A DNA stretch of 38,859 nt. Source: Chara braunii (lineage: Eukaryota > Streptophyta > Charophyceae > Charales > Characeae). Both the position numbers and the translations under genes were made by a program. The stretch's first letter is position 1. The number at the start of each line of letters is the position of its first letter. The stretch lies in assembly GCA_003427395.1 (NCBI GenBank), contig BFEA01000014.1, forward strand, positions 5,740,436 to 5,779,294, written 5' to 3'. Shown here piece by piece: positions 11,183 to 19,193 of this stretch. Under the pieces are notes generated by a model. That model did no database searches and was not told the DNA's origin. It saw nothing but the letters and a program-made list of their open reading frames with translations.

Positions 11183-14069
11183 ACGTGTACTTGTGGCTCC
11201 ATTTCTAAATTAGAACGGCAGTCACACATGATCCTGCAAGGGAGCTAGGAAGTCTGAGCTAGTGGGCTCTACTGGCATGCATCATGCCACTCACCATCTC
11301 TTCATGATACTGGAGCGCTCCTTAGCGGTCTTCTTCTTCCATACTGATAAAAAAGGAAAATAAACGAAACAAAAAGGCAAAGCAGAATAGCACGCGTCAC
11401 GCTTGGTAGAGTGAGTGTGAGAGATCAGCCGCTGGCCAACCCCGAGATCGACAGGAAAGGACCCATGTCACACACATATCTCTTTGCAATCAGGTTCATT
11501 GGAGTTCCATTAGACCTGCATTAGAGCTTCATTAGAGCTTCATTAGAGCTTCATTAGAGATTCGAGATGGTTCCAAATGGCTAATTAGACTTCTTAATTT
11601 GCTGGATGATATAAGATGAGAGACTGCACTCTTCTCAATAGGGTTCATTAGAGGTAGGGTTCATTAGGGGTTCATTAAAGGTAGGGTTCATTAGGGGTTC
11701 ATTAGGGGTTCATTAGGGGTTCATTAGGGGTTCATTGTAGGTTCATTAGAGTTTCCAGATGGTCCGACAATTCCAAAATGGCTCATAGAGTCGGCACAAT
11801 CGTACACTCGTCGCAGTGAAATAGAAATGCGTACAGTCGTCACATTCTAATTAGAGTTTGTACCTGGGCTACCAGCCGGGCCGCCCGGGTCACCTTGTTT
11901 GACCGGGCAGCCCCGGCCATGCGTGTGGAAGGGCCCAGTTAAAAAAAAAAAAAAAAAAAAAAACGAAAAACAACTGAGTGATGCAGAAAAATAAACTGAA
12001 CAACTTCTGCCTCAAGATTCTCATCGATATTCATACCAAATTTAATATAAAATTAAAAATTAAGAATTATTTTTTTTTAATTTTATTTTATTTGTTTTTT
12101 AGCCCGGCCGGGCAAGTTGCCCCGGGCCACTCTGGTAGTAGCCTAGGTTTGTACGCATTTCTATTTTAATTTGAATGTGACGACTGTACGCATTTCTATT
12201 TTAATGCGACGGTAGATAGATGTTTCATTAGCTGGATGAGATAAGATGAGAGACGGCACAATGCATACAGTCGTCACATTAAAATAGAAATGAGCATGCA
12301 TACACGATACACCCCATATAATTTTTTTTTTTTTTTTTTTTTTTGGTGATTTAAAGACATTCCATGGCGCACGTATATCCCGAACATAAATCCAAGTAGT
12401 GCGATCGAATTCAAATATTTCTCCTAATTGAGCACGTCGAGCCTATTTTTTCACAGTAGCAGAAATGAGCATGCATACACGATACACCCATATAATTTTT
12501 ATTATTATTATTATTTTGTTTGTGATTTAGAGACATTCCATGGCGCATGTATAACCCGAACATAAATCCTTTCATTGAAAAAAATATATAAAACAATCCT
12601 TCAGTGAGTCAGCAACAGGTTCCGATATGAAAGCTCACACAAATCAGTTCACCACTGAAAGCTCCCTCACAAGTGCGTGACAGCAAACGACCATATCTCT
12701 TCAACTTCCGTCTTCGACCCGGAGCGTCTCTCTAAAACATTTTCCCGCCAATTTGTCATTTATAATCACACAAATGCGAAGGCTTTTCTTTTTCTCTGCA
12801 TCTCGTTGGAATTTAACGGATGTCCTGAAGGACAACAGTTAAATTTGACGGCAAGGACAATTATGGCTTCCAGCTTCTTTTGGAGGGGGGGGGGTGTTTT
12901 CCCTTTGCCTATACCAGCTTAACATGACACGTTACGATCTACCGACATAATCGATATAAAGGTATACTCACACTAGCACTTCCTAAATGAATTTGACTGC
13001 AATTACGGGCAGACCAGGATGAACCTGACCGCAATGACGTCCACAGCTTTGTAGAGAAAGTCCGTGTGCGAGTATGCCCTAAGACTGCCTGCCTGCCTGC
13101 CTGCAGAGATTTCCATCCGAACGACATGATTTTTTTTTTTTTGATGTGGCCCGATGGACCACGGATCAGATATTAAACTGATCAGAACAGATACATTGCA
13201 CTTGATCTTACTTAGCCAAAAGGCCGAGAAAGGTATAAATGCAGGTCATTATTAATTCATACATCTTGGGTCAAAGGGCCTCGCGGCACCACTCTCGAAA
13301 TGTGCAAAATGAGAATGCACTTCCCGATAGAACATGTCCAGAAACACCCGCCACAATTTTTTGGCTTTCTCACATTCGCAAGACTGGTGTGGCAGGGCCC
13401 AAATTCAAAAATCAAATAATGTTCGAACACGAGTACTACCTTCTTCCCCCGAATACAACGTTCGGTCATTCTAGCTGTATTTGGGGTATCTTTCAGTCTA
13501 CATACAGCTATAATGACCGAACGTTGCTTTCGGGAGAAGAAGGTACTGATATCTAGGAGAAGCTGAATTGATGTCGGCGACGCATCCAGGATTCATAAGA
13601 AAAAAAGCATAAATTTAAACTGCCTTCATAAGAAGAAAAAAACAAGCAACGTAATGGAATGGAATGTCCCAACAAAAAAAAAAAAAAAAAAGGAATGTAA
13701 TCTGATTCTTACGGGTTTGGAGAACGGACAAACCAAACGGCGGACAAACCAAACGGGTTCCTTGCAAAAACAACCGATTGAGAAACTTCAAAAAGAAAAA
13801 AAGAAAAAAAAAAAAAAAAACGGTTTAAAAGTTCGGCAGCAGCGATACTTCAAATTTGCCTTACAATAAATACCTATCAAAACCAAGAAAAAACCGTTTT
13901 CGAACGCAAGAGCCTGGATGAATGTGACGGCAATCACGTCCAGAGAATAATATTAAAAAACCTCAGTGTACACCCTCAAAGCATCCAGCAGAGGTGCCCT
14001 TGGCCTCACTTCCGCTAAACTTACGCCTCGCTGAGTGGACCGCCCCTACGCCAAAGATTAACGGACTCG

Positions 14070-14101
<32 letters not shown>

Positions 14102-16483
14102 CATTCTGCCCACTTGCCAAAAAAAAAAAAGCAATACCGATGGGGATGGAAGGGCAGAGAATGACGAAACAAACGAAGGCAAGGTGGAGGTACGACGACA
14201 GGCCTCGCGGGCGAGGTTCCGCTTGCAAAGAGGATCGAATTGAGCGTCTGAATCTGAACGTCTTATTGTGGTGAGATGCAGAAAACCGCGATTGCTCTGC
14301 GTTAATGCCTCTCTTATCAAATCCGATCCAGATTCAGGCGCTTGATCCAACCCTCTTTGCTAGTGGGACCTCTCCCCGGAAGAGATCAAAGGGAAGTGAA
14401 AACGCAGTGAAGTTTCAAAGTTGACAACAACAACAATTATTGATCTTGAATGTCTTCCTTTCACTAATCGGATCGCCGATGTTGGTCCCTCTGGCAGTCA
14501 GTTGGACACATCTGCACCTGTTTTAAGTCGTTACGACTACTGAAACTCTCTGATCACACACACATAAAAAAAAAAAAAAAAAAAAAAAACGCTGTGAAGG
14601 AAATTTTGGAAAAAGGTAAGGAGAAAAACAGCGAACCGAACAAAAAAAAAAAAAAAAAAAAAAAAAAAAGGAGCTACCTGAAAAAGCCTTCTCAGCAGCG
14701 ACAATAGCCCGTTCTGTTTCCGAAGAACCCAATTTGGGAAGCTCCGCTATTACCTCTCGCGTTGCTGGATTCTCGACCTGCCGGCGAAAGTGGTTGCACC
14801 AACATCGCCATCAAGTGACGTCAAAAAGACGGGGAAACAAAATAACAGTTAGACACCATTCTTTCATTAAAAAAAAAAAATAATAAATAATAAAAACATT
14901 ATATCCAATCAAGTAAGAAACGTCACCAAGAAAGAAATATATAATACTACCTACCTACACTACTCTTTAAGCCTATACAATGGCTCCCTTTGTAGCATAC
15001 CTTCTACCTCGCACAATCAAGGGCCCGGGATGCATTAAGATAAGATTATAGCTTAGCTTTAAAAAAAAAAATCAAGAACATCCTTTCCAAGGTACTGCAA
15101 AAAACCGTAAAAAAAAAACAATAAACCGTCATAAAAAGAAAAAAAACGTCACCATGAACCATACAACACGGTCTCCTCGGGTTATGATGATCTGAGTTTG
15201 CCGCGGCCTCGAATTTTGAGTTTAGGAAATGAGACGTTAAAAAAAAAAAAAAAAAAAAAAAAGAGAAGCTGAGTTCGTCTCTGACGGGGGGGGGGAGGTC
15301 TGGGGCCGTTTCCGAATTGAATTACGACGCTGCCGCCATTACCCATACGTTCAAATAGAAAAGAACCAAAATAATAATAATAATAAAAAAAATATAGGAA
15401 AGAACGTAAGAACGGGATCGGGAGACGGGGCCGCGGCCCACTTGAAGAGGTTGAGGGCCTTGCCATTCCACCGTCGAAAAGCGAGAAAACTACCCGTGCA
15501 TGTTGCCACAGAGAGTGGCCGGATGCACACGTTACTGCATAGGTACTAATAAAGGATGCATCTTGCCACTTTCGCTGGAAGATGCACTCGTGCTTCTTGA
15601 ATTTCGACAGTGGTGTGCCGAGGCCCTTAGTTCTCTATGAACGAGTATCGATGGGTCCTTGACTCAATGCCGTCCGATCTGAGAATCTCACGCCACGCAG
15701 TGTGACCACGTTCAAAGCATGCATCTTGCCACTTTCGCTGGAAGATGCACTCGTACTTCTTTCATTTCGACAGTGTGACCACGTTCAAAAAATTGTCGAA
15801 AGCAGAACTAAACTTCAAGGCTCAAGTCCGCCAAGGCAGCCGGGGACGCTGGTAGCTGCAACTCCATGAAAACGAAAACGACATTCCCAGTTCCACCAAG
15901 CAGGTGCCGAAAACAAGGAATTGAGAAAAGAATCTGGCATAGTTAAAAAATAATAATAATAATAATAATAATAAATATATATATCGTCATATATATCGTC
16001 AAATAGAACTGCCCGGTAAACCGTAGGCAGAGAGGGAGAAGAGGACAACAAACGAGGGGCTGTGACAAACTGTTTCGTCGGAGTTTCACCGACTCATATA
16101 TATATATATATCGTCATATATATCGTCATATATATATATCTATATATTATATATTGTCACAAGAGTATCAGAGCGCAAACGCGAACAAAAAGAACAAAAA
16201 AGGAAAAAGAAAGAAAAACAAGAAAAAATGAATTCAATCTTTTATCTTCTTCCTTATAACTCCCCCTGTTCAGAACCTCTTGCGTACAAGGCCGCCCACG
16301 TGGATGTAGGTTGAGCGGCGGCTGCCCCCACCCCCGTGTGTCATATCGACCCACTTGCATATATCGTCACAAAGATATCAGAGCGCAAAAGCGAAAAAAA
16401 ACAAAAGGACAAGAAAGATATATATGCACGACCGAGAGGCGCAACAGCTTGTTCACCGGAACAACATTCAATACAGAGACGCG

Positions 16484-16516
<33 letters not shown>

Positions 16517-16923
16517 TAAAAATGAAGCAGAGACGGCAGGCACACCACCAAGAAATGTGCACGACTTAGAGGCGCAACAACTTATCCATCAACCATGTCA
16601 TTCAATCTATTCTCCAATCAATCAATCAATCTAATTGCCTATCATACATCTATTTTTCAATCAATCGATCAATCTATTTGCCTATCATATCAACCAATCA
16701 GTCAAGAAAGCAAGCAAGCAAACCAGCCGGCAATATATCAATCAATCAATCAATCAAAAGCAGCAGGGCAGCAAGACGAGGAACAGGCAACAAGGCCTAG
16801 CAAAGCAACAAAGCAACAAAGCAACAAAGTAGCGCTGCCAACGCCATTCTCTTCCCTATCTCTTTCCTCCTAATGACTGCCAGTGAACAGCAATCGGAAT
16901 GGTGGCCCCACGAAATAGAGGGG

Positions 16924-16955
<32 letters not shown>

Positions 16956-17297
16956 GTAGCAAAGCAACAAAGCAACAAAGCAACAAAGCAGCGAGACAGC
17001 ATTGACAAGACAACGGGTAGAACTCAGTCAACGTTAGGTTCACACCACCATCTGAGGCAGGAAGTCACCTCGACCAACGTCGGGCATCACCCAGAGAAAA
17101 CACAGACACCCGCACGCCGACCCCGTCCGCCTCCCCCAATAGTGGGGCAGGCACTCCGGAGGAACAGGCACTGACAGTTAGACACGTCTTAAAGGCTTTC
17201 ACTTAGACACAAAAGGCACAGGAAAAGAACGGAGAACGTGTGAGCACGACAACAGCCGAAACGTGCTTAGAATAAGACAACAACAAGAAAAAGCTAA

Positions 17298-17333
<36 letters not shown>

Positions 17334-18697
17334 GGTCAGAAGGCCAAGCTGGAGAGAAGGTGAGAGGAGGCAGATAAATAAGGATGCACCTCGACGAAAA
17401 TGCGAGGACGATTCATGCATGTACTTCGACTCTTCTAGACGGAGAGAAAGAAAGCAGCGCCACAGGCTGAACAAGACGGACGCTAAACTCGAATGCAAAG
17501 TGATGAATTTAGCATACCACTAAGTGGTTGAAAGAGACGGAAGATGGTGATGAGAGTGATTAGGGAGATCATCACTACGAAGTCAGATAGCTGGGATCCC
17601 GATGGTAGAGAAATGAATACTCCGAAGAAAAACGCACATTATGGAGAGAAACGAATAGTACCGAGAACAGGCGATAGAGACAGTCAAGGATCCAGATAGT
17701 ATGGAGATAAAGACTATGGAGATCTATGGAGATCTATAGCCAAGCATCCAGAGAATACACAAACGAATACTCTATGGAGATAGACGGCAAAGGACCCAGA
17801 TGGTAAGGAAATGAATACTACGGAGGAGATAGACAGCCAGGGATCCCGATCGCAGGGATCCCAATGACCATCATGCAAATCTACGGGCAACGATTCAAGT
17901 TATAGATAAACGCATACCATAAAGANNNNNNNNNNNNNNNNNNNNNNNNNNNNNNNNNNNNNNNNNNNNNNNNNNNNNNNNNNNNNNNNNNNNNNNNNNN
18001 NNNNNNNNNNNNNNNNNNNNNNNNNNNNNNNNNNNNNNNNNNNNNNNNNNNNNNNNNNNNNNNNNNNNNNNNNNNNNNNNNNNNNNNNNNNNNNNNNNNN
18101 NNNNNNNNNNNNNNNNNNNNNNNNNNNNNNNNNNNNNNNNNNNNNNNNNNNNNNNNNNNNNNNNNNNNNNNNNNNNNNNNNNNNNNNNNNNNNNNNNNNN
18201 NNNNNNNNNNNNNNNNNNNNCGACAAACAAGAAAATAAATATATAAATATAATTTCTATGAATATATATACCGATAGTCACCGATCCAGACTGAACATAT
18301 TATAATATCCAGATTATCAACAAAAATCCTATGAATATACATAAATAGCGTCGGATCCAGACTGCCAGGCGAAGATCCCGATGGTAGGGATCCCAATCCA
18401 TACTATACAGATCTACAGCCAAGGGAATCCAGATCATAGACAATCGAATAGTATGGAGATAGATAGGCAGATCGGGATCCGAGCTGACCACATTACCGAC
18501 TGCAGACTAAAGACAAAAAAAAATTATATGGAGATAGATTGCCAGATCGGGATCCAGATTCCAGACTGCACACATTGGGATGTCCGTACCTGGAACGTGG
18601 AACCATCGTCTGAGCCCACCCATTCTGCTCCAATCAAGCCCTTGGTGATCAGCAAGCTAGGGTCGGCGAGGCAGCACTGCTTAATCCCAACACCCAT
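113..18697 (-). CDS. SSADH: Succinate-semialdehyde dehydrogenase (ALDH5 family), 5' five exons, gene partial at left edge
   Basis: The enzyme oxidises succinic semialdehyde to succinate with NAD(P)+, the last step of the GABA shunt, usually in mitochondria. Five exons join as 18697-18590, 14777-14678, 11343-11295, 8449-8362 and 223-113. Their lengths of 108, 100, 49, 88 and 111 nt total exactly 152 codons. Each junction has GT and AG and the phases agree (0, 1, 2, 0). The joined protein follows the ALDH5 order: GLIGAEWV, then ENPATREVIAELPKLG, TAKERSSIMKRW, LITLENGKPLAEA-type helix (here IITLENGKPLAEAMGE), then IIEFYAEEAKRIEGDV and ILVLRQ. The NAD-binding and catalytic Glu and Cys regions lie beyond the left edge. 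Family identity is firm. The SSADH subtype rests on ENGKPLAEA and FYAEEAKR. No transit peptide is seen, so the true start may lie in an upstream exon. Confidence 0.87.
1354..1460 (-). mobile_element. LTR-end fragment related to the 20-31 kb gypsy element
   Basis: Read on the minus strand, this stretch matches 22590-22679, the sequence just before the PBS of the big retroelement. Shared blocks include the CTCACGCC / GGCGTGAG region, CTTCCTGATCAAAGTGGG (one mismatch) and GGTGTGCCAAGGATTTTAGG. Here the LTR terminus is intact and reads TGTGACACCCTAACCTCAC at 1357, a typical inverted TGT..ACA end. Similarity fades leftward in the element sense, so it is a truncated or solo LTR remnant. Confidence 0.55.
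1739..1848. repeat. 55-bp tandem duplication with internal hairpin
   Basis: Two adjacent near-identical 55-bp units, each starting CGTCAGCTTGCTAGG. The second unit contains the perfect stem CTTGCTAGG...CCTAGCAAG. The first has one base changed in the right arm. Confidence 0.9.
2505..2592 (+). repeat. Two tandem units of about 42 bp
   Basis: The motif AAAAAGGACC.AATGGA.AA followed by GCAGTGCAAGTGGA occurs twice in a row with a few substitutions. Confidence 0.8.
3520..3740. repeat. Cluster of short palindromic units (AGGGCC...GGCCCT)
   Basis: At least three degenerate units of about 38 bp carry CAGGCTGAAA-type sequence plus a palindrome such as AGGGCCTGTAGGCCCT or AGGGCCTATAGGCCCT. One unit contains the N at 3638. 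Confidence 0.7.
4099..4320 (-). repeat. Dispersed repeat, inverted copy of 21012-21226
   Basis: The reverse complement of 21012-21226 aligns along this stretch. Shared blocks include CTTAGTTCGAGTACGCACGC (cf. CTTAGTCCGAGTACGCAAGC), CCAGGTTCGCCC, CAGTCCGTCGTGGCC and TTAGCCGATCCTC. The other copy lies in the 5' LTR region of the gypsy element, so this is probably an LTR remnant. Confidence 0.75.
4702..4907 (+). repeat. 103-bp tandem duplication
   Basis: Two head-to-tail copies (4702-4804 and 4805-4907), essentially identical, beginning AGTCTAATTAGAGTC and ending ACCAAATGACCGCGCCC. Confidence 0.95.
5045..5302 (+). repeat. Direct repeat of about 115 bp, two copies
   Basis: The copies are at about 5048-5162 and 5190-5302. 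Both run from GAGTG.GGGCACTT through TGCCCCTCC.CCCAACCCCC to AGATCATCACAAGTCTACTA, separated by about 27 bp. Confidence 0.9.
5993..6402 (+). repeat. (TGAT)n/(AATC)n blocks and compound (GT)n(GA)n microsatellite
   Basis: Two related units of about 130 bp carry GT-rich sequence, a GCAACC box and AATC tetramers. A long (GT)n runs directly into (GA)n at 6291-6402. One N at 6289 interrupts the tract. Confidence 0.9.
6588..6717. mobile_element. Foldback/MITE-like element, copy 1
   Basis: Imperfect terminal inverted repeats. The left arm is GGTCCCACCAGCAAAGAGG. The right arm read on the minus strand is GGTCCGGCTAGGGAAGAGG. Related arms flank 14213-14372 and 19194-19350. There is no coding capacity. 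Confidence 0.6.
6799..6914. mobile_element. Foldback/MITE-like element, copy 2
   Basis: A perfect 10-bp terminal inverted repeat GAGTTTCCTC...GAGGAAACTC encloses a long imperfect palindrome. GGACGTCTTTGTGGAGACGT on the left matches the reverse complement of the right arm. Its inner arms resemble those of the 19.2-kb copy. Confidence 0.65.
7075..7305 (+). repeat. Dispersed repeat shared with 19742-19925, internally duplicated
   Basis: Shared blocks with 19742-19925 include ATTTTTCGAAA, then GGGGCCTCTGAAGTTTCCT and AGGCCCC.TCAG.GAG. In this copy a segment of about 75 bp (CTCTGAA.TTTCCT..CCGGCCCCTG type) occurs twice in tandem. Confidence 0.7.
7895..8282 (+). repeat. Tandem SINE-3'-like hairpin units with poly(A) tail
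   Basis: Four units contain GGACGCTGGACCCGATTTCC-type sequence whose GCTGGA...TCCAGC forms a 6-bp stem. The first three are followed by CATCATTGTA. The last unit runs on to a CTCCCCACCAATA box and ends in about 22 A at 8260-8282. The same box precedes the poly(A) of the element at 8953-9227. Confidence 0.65.
8362..8449 (-). CDS. SSADH: SSADH exon 4
   Basis: Acceptor GGAAG|GCTTGA and donor GTGAG|GTATGT. Encodes LDLVKENVEDLAK and IITLENGKPLAEAMGE, the diagnostic 'LxxExGKPLxEAxGE' stretch of succinate-semialdehyde dehydrogenases. Starts in phase 2 and ends in phase 0. The reading frame runs on into the intron on both sides, but the protein similarity stops at the splice sites. Confidence 0.9.
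8953..9227 (+). mobile_element. tRNA-derived SINE-like element with duplicated head and A-rich tail
   Basis: Two perfect-length 60-bp units (8953-9012 and 9013-9072) each contain an A-box-like TACCTCAGTGGTAAGAGGC (TACCACAGTGGTTAGAGGC in the first) and a B-box-like CCGGTTCAGATT. A body follows that ends with GGACGCTGGGCCCGGTTCCC, a CTCCCCACGAATA box and an A-rich tail at 9198-9227. The layout of pol III head, body and A-tail is that of a SINE. Confidence 0.6.
9549..9605 (+). other. tRNA-like fragment (A-box and B-box-like)
   Basis: ATGGTAGAGTC followed 36 nt later by GGGTTCGCGTC resembles the internal promoter of a tRNA. No full cloverleaf closes, so it is more likely a SINE head or tRNA relic than a working tRNA. 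Confidence 0.35.
9852..10161 (+). repeat. 62-66 bp direct repeat flanking an A30 insert
   Basis: Copies at 9852-9917 and 10100-10161 share GGGTCTATCAGGTACATGAC and GCTCTAGGGTAGGGTAGG. They differ by one CATG unit. Between them lies about 180 bp ending in a poly(A) of 30 (10051-10080). Confidence 0.85.
10554..10995. mobile_element. Foldback element with arms of about 95 bp plus an extra direct arm copy
   Basis: The arm at 10640-10768 (AAATAAAACGGGAAAAGTT, GCGGCGAAAC, CATTTCACCCCAAA, GCCCCAAAA) returns inverted at 10902-10995. A further direct copy of the arm sits at 10554-10640. A poly(A) run and a 25-bp duplication (TTTTTTTGCACCACACTTTC twice) lie in the loop. Confidence 0.75.
11124..11184 (+). 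repeat. (CT)n(CA)n microsatellite
   Basis: CT dinucleotides from about 11133 run directly into CA dinucleotides at 11159-11184. Confidence 0.9.
11295..11343 (-). CDS. SSADH: SSADH exon 3 (49-nt microexon-like)
   Basis: Acceptor TTATCAG|TATGG and donor GATG|GTGAGT. After completing a phase-1 codon it reads VWKKKTAKERSSIMKRW, the conserved W..x.T..ERS..LR.W helix of ALDH5. It ends in phase 2 (TG), and the next exon supplies G to make Trp. At 49 nt it is too short to show as an ORF. I found it by searching the minus strand for an exon with exactly these phases and this motif. Confidence 0.87.
11505..11755 (+). repeat. TTCATTAG minisatellite
   Basis: Degenerate 11-12 bp units, first TTCATTAGAGC (four copies), then GGTTCATTAGG (at least eight copies, five of them consecutive), with about 90 bp of other sequence between the two blocks. 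Confidence 0.9.
11809..12211. mobile_element. Large foldback element, about 400 bp
   Basis: The left arm (CGTCGCAGTGAAATAGAAAT, GCGTACAGTCGTCACATTC, GGGCTACCAGCCGGG) recurs inverted at 12090-12211. The centre is A/T-rich with a run of 22 A and a T-rich block. GC-rich patches such as CCGGGCCGCCCGGG lie in the arms. Confidence 0.75.
12286..12569 (+). repeat. Direct duplication of about 105 bp
   Basis: Copies at 12286-12393 and 12471-12569 share AGAAATGAGCATGCATACAC, then GACATTCCATGGCGCA and CCCGAACATAAATCC. The inner tract is poly(T) in one copy and (ATT)n in the other. Confidence 0.9.
13129..13236 (-). pseudogene. U2 snRNA retropseudogene, 3'-truncated with A-tail
   Basis: On the minus strand it begins ATACCTTTCTCGGCCTTTTG, the plant-type U2 5' end, and continues through CAGTTTAATATCTGAT and the GTGGTCCATCGGGCCACAT stem-loop. 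It then passes straight into 12 or more A. The Sm site and 3' half are missing. A 4-nt TAAG duplication follows GGCTAAG, and the branch-point recognition core GTAGTATC reads GCAATGTATC. Upstream I see no plant USE element. It is a reverse-transcribed truncated copy and not a working gene. Confidence 0.85.
13431..13549. other. Compact hairpin of about 47 bp arms (MITE or small-RNA foldback)
   Basis: The left arm includes ACAACGTTCGGTCATTCTAG followed by CTGTAT. The right arm on the minus strand reads GCAACGTTCGGTCATTATAG followed by CTGTAT. The arms also share AGTAC..CCTTCTTC and CCCGAA. About 25 nt of loop lie between. It is too short for a coding element. Confidence 0.8.
14213..14372. mobile_element. 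Foldback/MITE-like element, copy 3
   Basis: Left end GAGGTTCCGCTTGCAAAGAG. Right end read on the minus strand GAGGTCCCACTAGCAAAGAG. Same family as 6588-6717 and 19194-19350. Confidence 0.7.
14678..14777 (-). CDS. SSADH: SSADH exon 2
   Basis: Acceptor CCGGCAG|GTC and donor TCAG|GTAGCT. Encodes VENPATREVIAELPKLG followed by SSETERAIVAAEKAFS, matching the NPATGEVI...A...A.EAF block that opens the ALDH NAD-binding domain. Starts in phase 0 and ends in phase 1. A poly(A) run of about 28 lies only a few bases past the donor, inside the intron. Confidence 0.87.
15555..15777 (+). repeat. 62-bp repeat pair, 161 bp apart
   Basis: GATGCATCTTGCCACTTTCG (GCATGCATCTTG in copy 2) plus CTGGAAGATGCACTCGT and TTTCGACAGTG occur at 15555-15616 and 15716-15777. 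CAGTGTGACCACGTTCAAA is also repeated, so the whole 161-bp unit is partly tandem. Confidence 0.85.
15951..16150 (+). repeat. (TAA)n and (AT)n microsatellites with TATATATCGTCA units
   Basis: TAATAATAA runs at 15948-15973. Repeated ATATATATCGTCA units follow on either side of a 90-bp unique stretch. Confidence 0.9.
16485..16955 (+). repeat. (CA)n, (AATC)n and AAGCAAC simple-repeat cluster
   Basis: CA tracts at 16486-16515 and 16925-16954, AATC tetramers around 16615-16760, and AAGCAACAAAGCAACAAAGC on both sides of the second CA tract. Confidence 0.9.
17301..17332 (+). repeat. (GA)n microsatellite
   Basis: Sixteen GA dinucleotides, uninterrupted. Confidence 0.95.
17590..18555 (+). repeat. Degenerate minisatellite around the assembly gap
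   Basis: Recurring boxes are GATCCCGATGGTAG, TATGGAGATAGA, GAAATGAATACT and CAGGGATCCCGAT or its variant CAGATCGGGATCC. They occur on both sides of the gap with irregular 60-100 bp spacing, ending just before the exon 1 donor. The gap probably falls in the same array. Confidence 0.7.
17926..18220. other. Assembly gap (295 N)
   Basis: Unresolved bases. Its true size is unknown because it lies in tandem repeats. Confidence 0.99.
18590..18697 (-). CDS. SSADH: SSADH exon 1 (or first exon seen)
   Basis: Reads MGVGIKQCCLADPSLL, then GLIGAEWVGSDDGSTFQ, the N-terminal strand region of ALDH5 enzymes. The donor is CAG|GTACGG, phase 0. I chose the ATG at 18697-18695 because a TAG lies in frame a short way upstream. 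The frame stays open to a GTG at 18739, and a splice acceptor CAG exists inside that stretch, so this could be an internal exon with a transit-peptide exon farther right. Confidence 0.75.
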
Positions 18698-19193
18698 ACT
18701 TGCTACCGCGTGCTGGGCGAAGTCGATTAAGTCGTGCACAGCTCCCTACTACCCAACTGTTAATTAACCCTCAGGCTGGATATTACCGAATGCACGCAGA
18801 CCTTTCACGCGTCGGCGTCAGCGAACCTTTCCAGCGTCAAGCGTCGAGTTTGGTGTCCTTCCTGCCTGCCTTCAACGACCGATACCGTACATCTTCACAT
18901 TCAGAATGCCAATCTTGCGCCTGCATCATGCGTGCGGGGCTCCCGTTTTATTTCAGCCAGAAAACAATAGACTCCGTTACTCGAAGCTGAATTCGCATCC
19001 AAGCATGGCCCCTGCGCTTTCAAGGATGACACGCATAAATCGGGAAATGGTCCAAATTAAAAAAAAAAAAGAAAAAAAAAAGAAGGAATTCGCATCCCGC
19101 ACTGCCTGCCCGAATACTCGTGCAAATAGTCACACGACGACCTGTTTTCCACAAAGCTCTGGACGTGGTTGCTGTCAGATCCGTCCTGGGAAG

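Larger units (their letters stand above)
8450..11294 (-). other. SSADH intron 3 (2.8 kb)
   Basis: Holds a SINE-like element (8953-9227), a tRNA-like segment (about 9549-9605), a split 62-66 bp direct repeat (9852 and 10100) around a 30-A tract, a strong foldback element (10640-10995) and a (CT)n(CA)n microsatellite. No exon is expected here. Confidence 0.75.
11344..14677 (-). other. SSADH intron 2 (3.3 kb)
   Basis: Contains a GGTTCATTAGGG-type minisatellite, a large foldback (11809-12211), a 108-bp direct duplication (12286 and 12471), a U2 snRNA retropseudogene (13129-13236), a compact hairpin (13431-13549), several poly(A) tracts and another copy of the foldback family (14213-14372). No exon is expected. 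Confidence 0.75.
14778..18589 (-). other. SSADH intron 1 (3.8 kb), with assembly gap
   Basis: Contains poly(A) and TAA-rich tracts, a 62-bp duplication 161 bp apart (15555 and 15716), AT- and CA-rich microsatellites, AATC tetramers, scattered AAGCAACAAAGCAAC repeats, a degenerate minisatellite (17.59-18.55 kb) and 295 N. No exon is missing here, because exon 1 joins exon 2 in frame. Confidence 0.7.

Noticed and set aside
11505-11755. Interstitial telomere repeats
   Set aside because: The unit is GGTTCATTAGG, which lacks the TTTAGGG or TTAGGG pattern.
12692-12731. Alternative SSADH exon 3 (minus strand)
   Set aside because: It has an AG acceptor, a GT donor and compatible phases, but its residues fit the family poorly. 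The exon at 11343-11295 gives the conserved TAKERS...KRW block.
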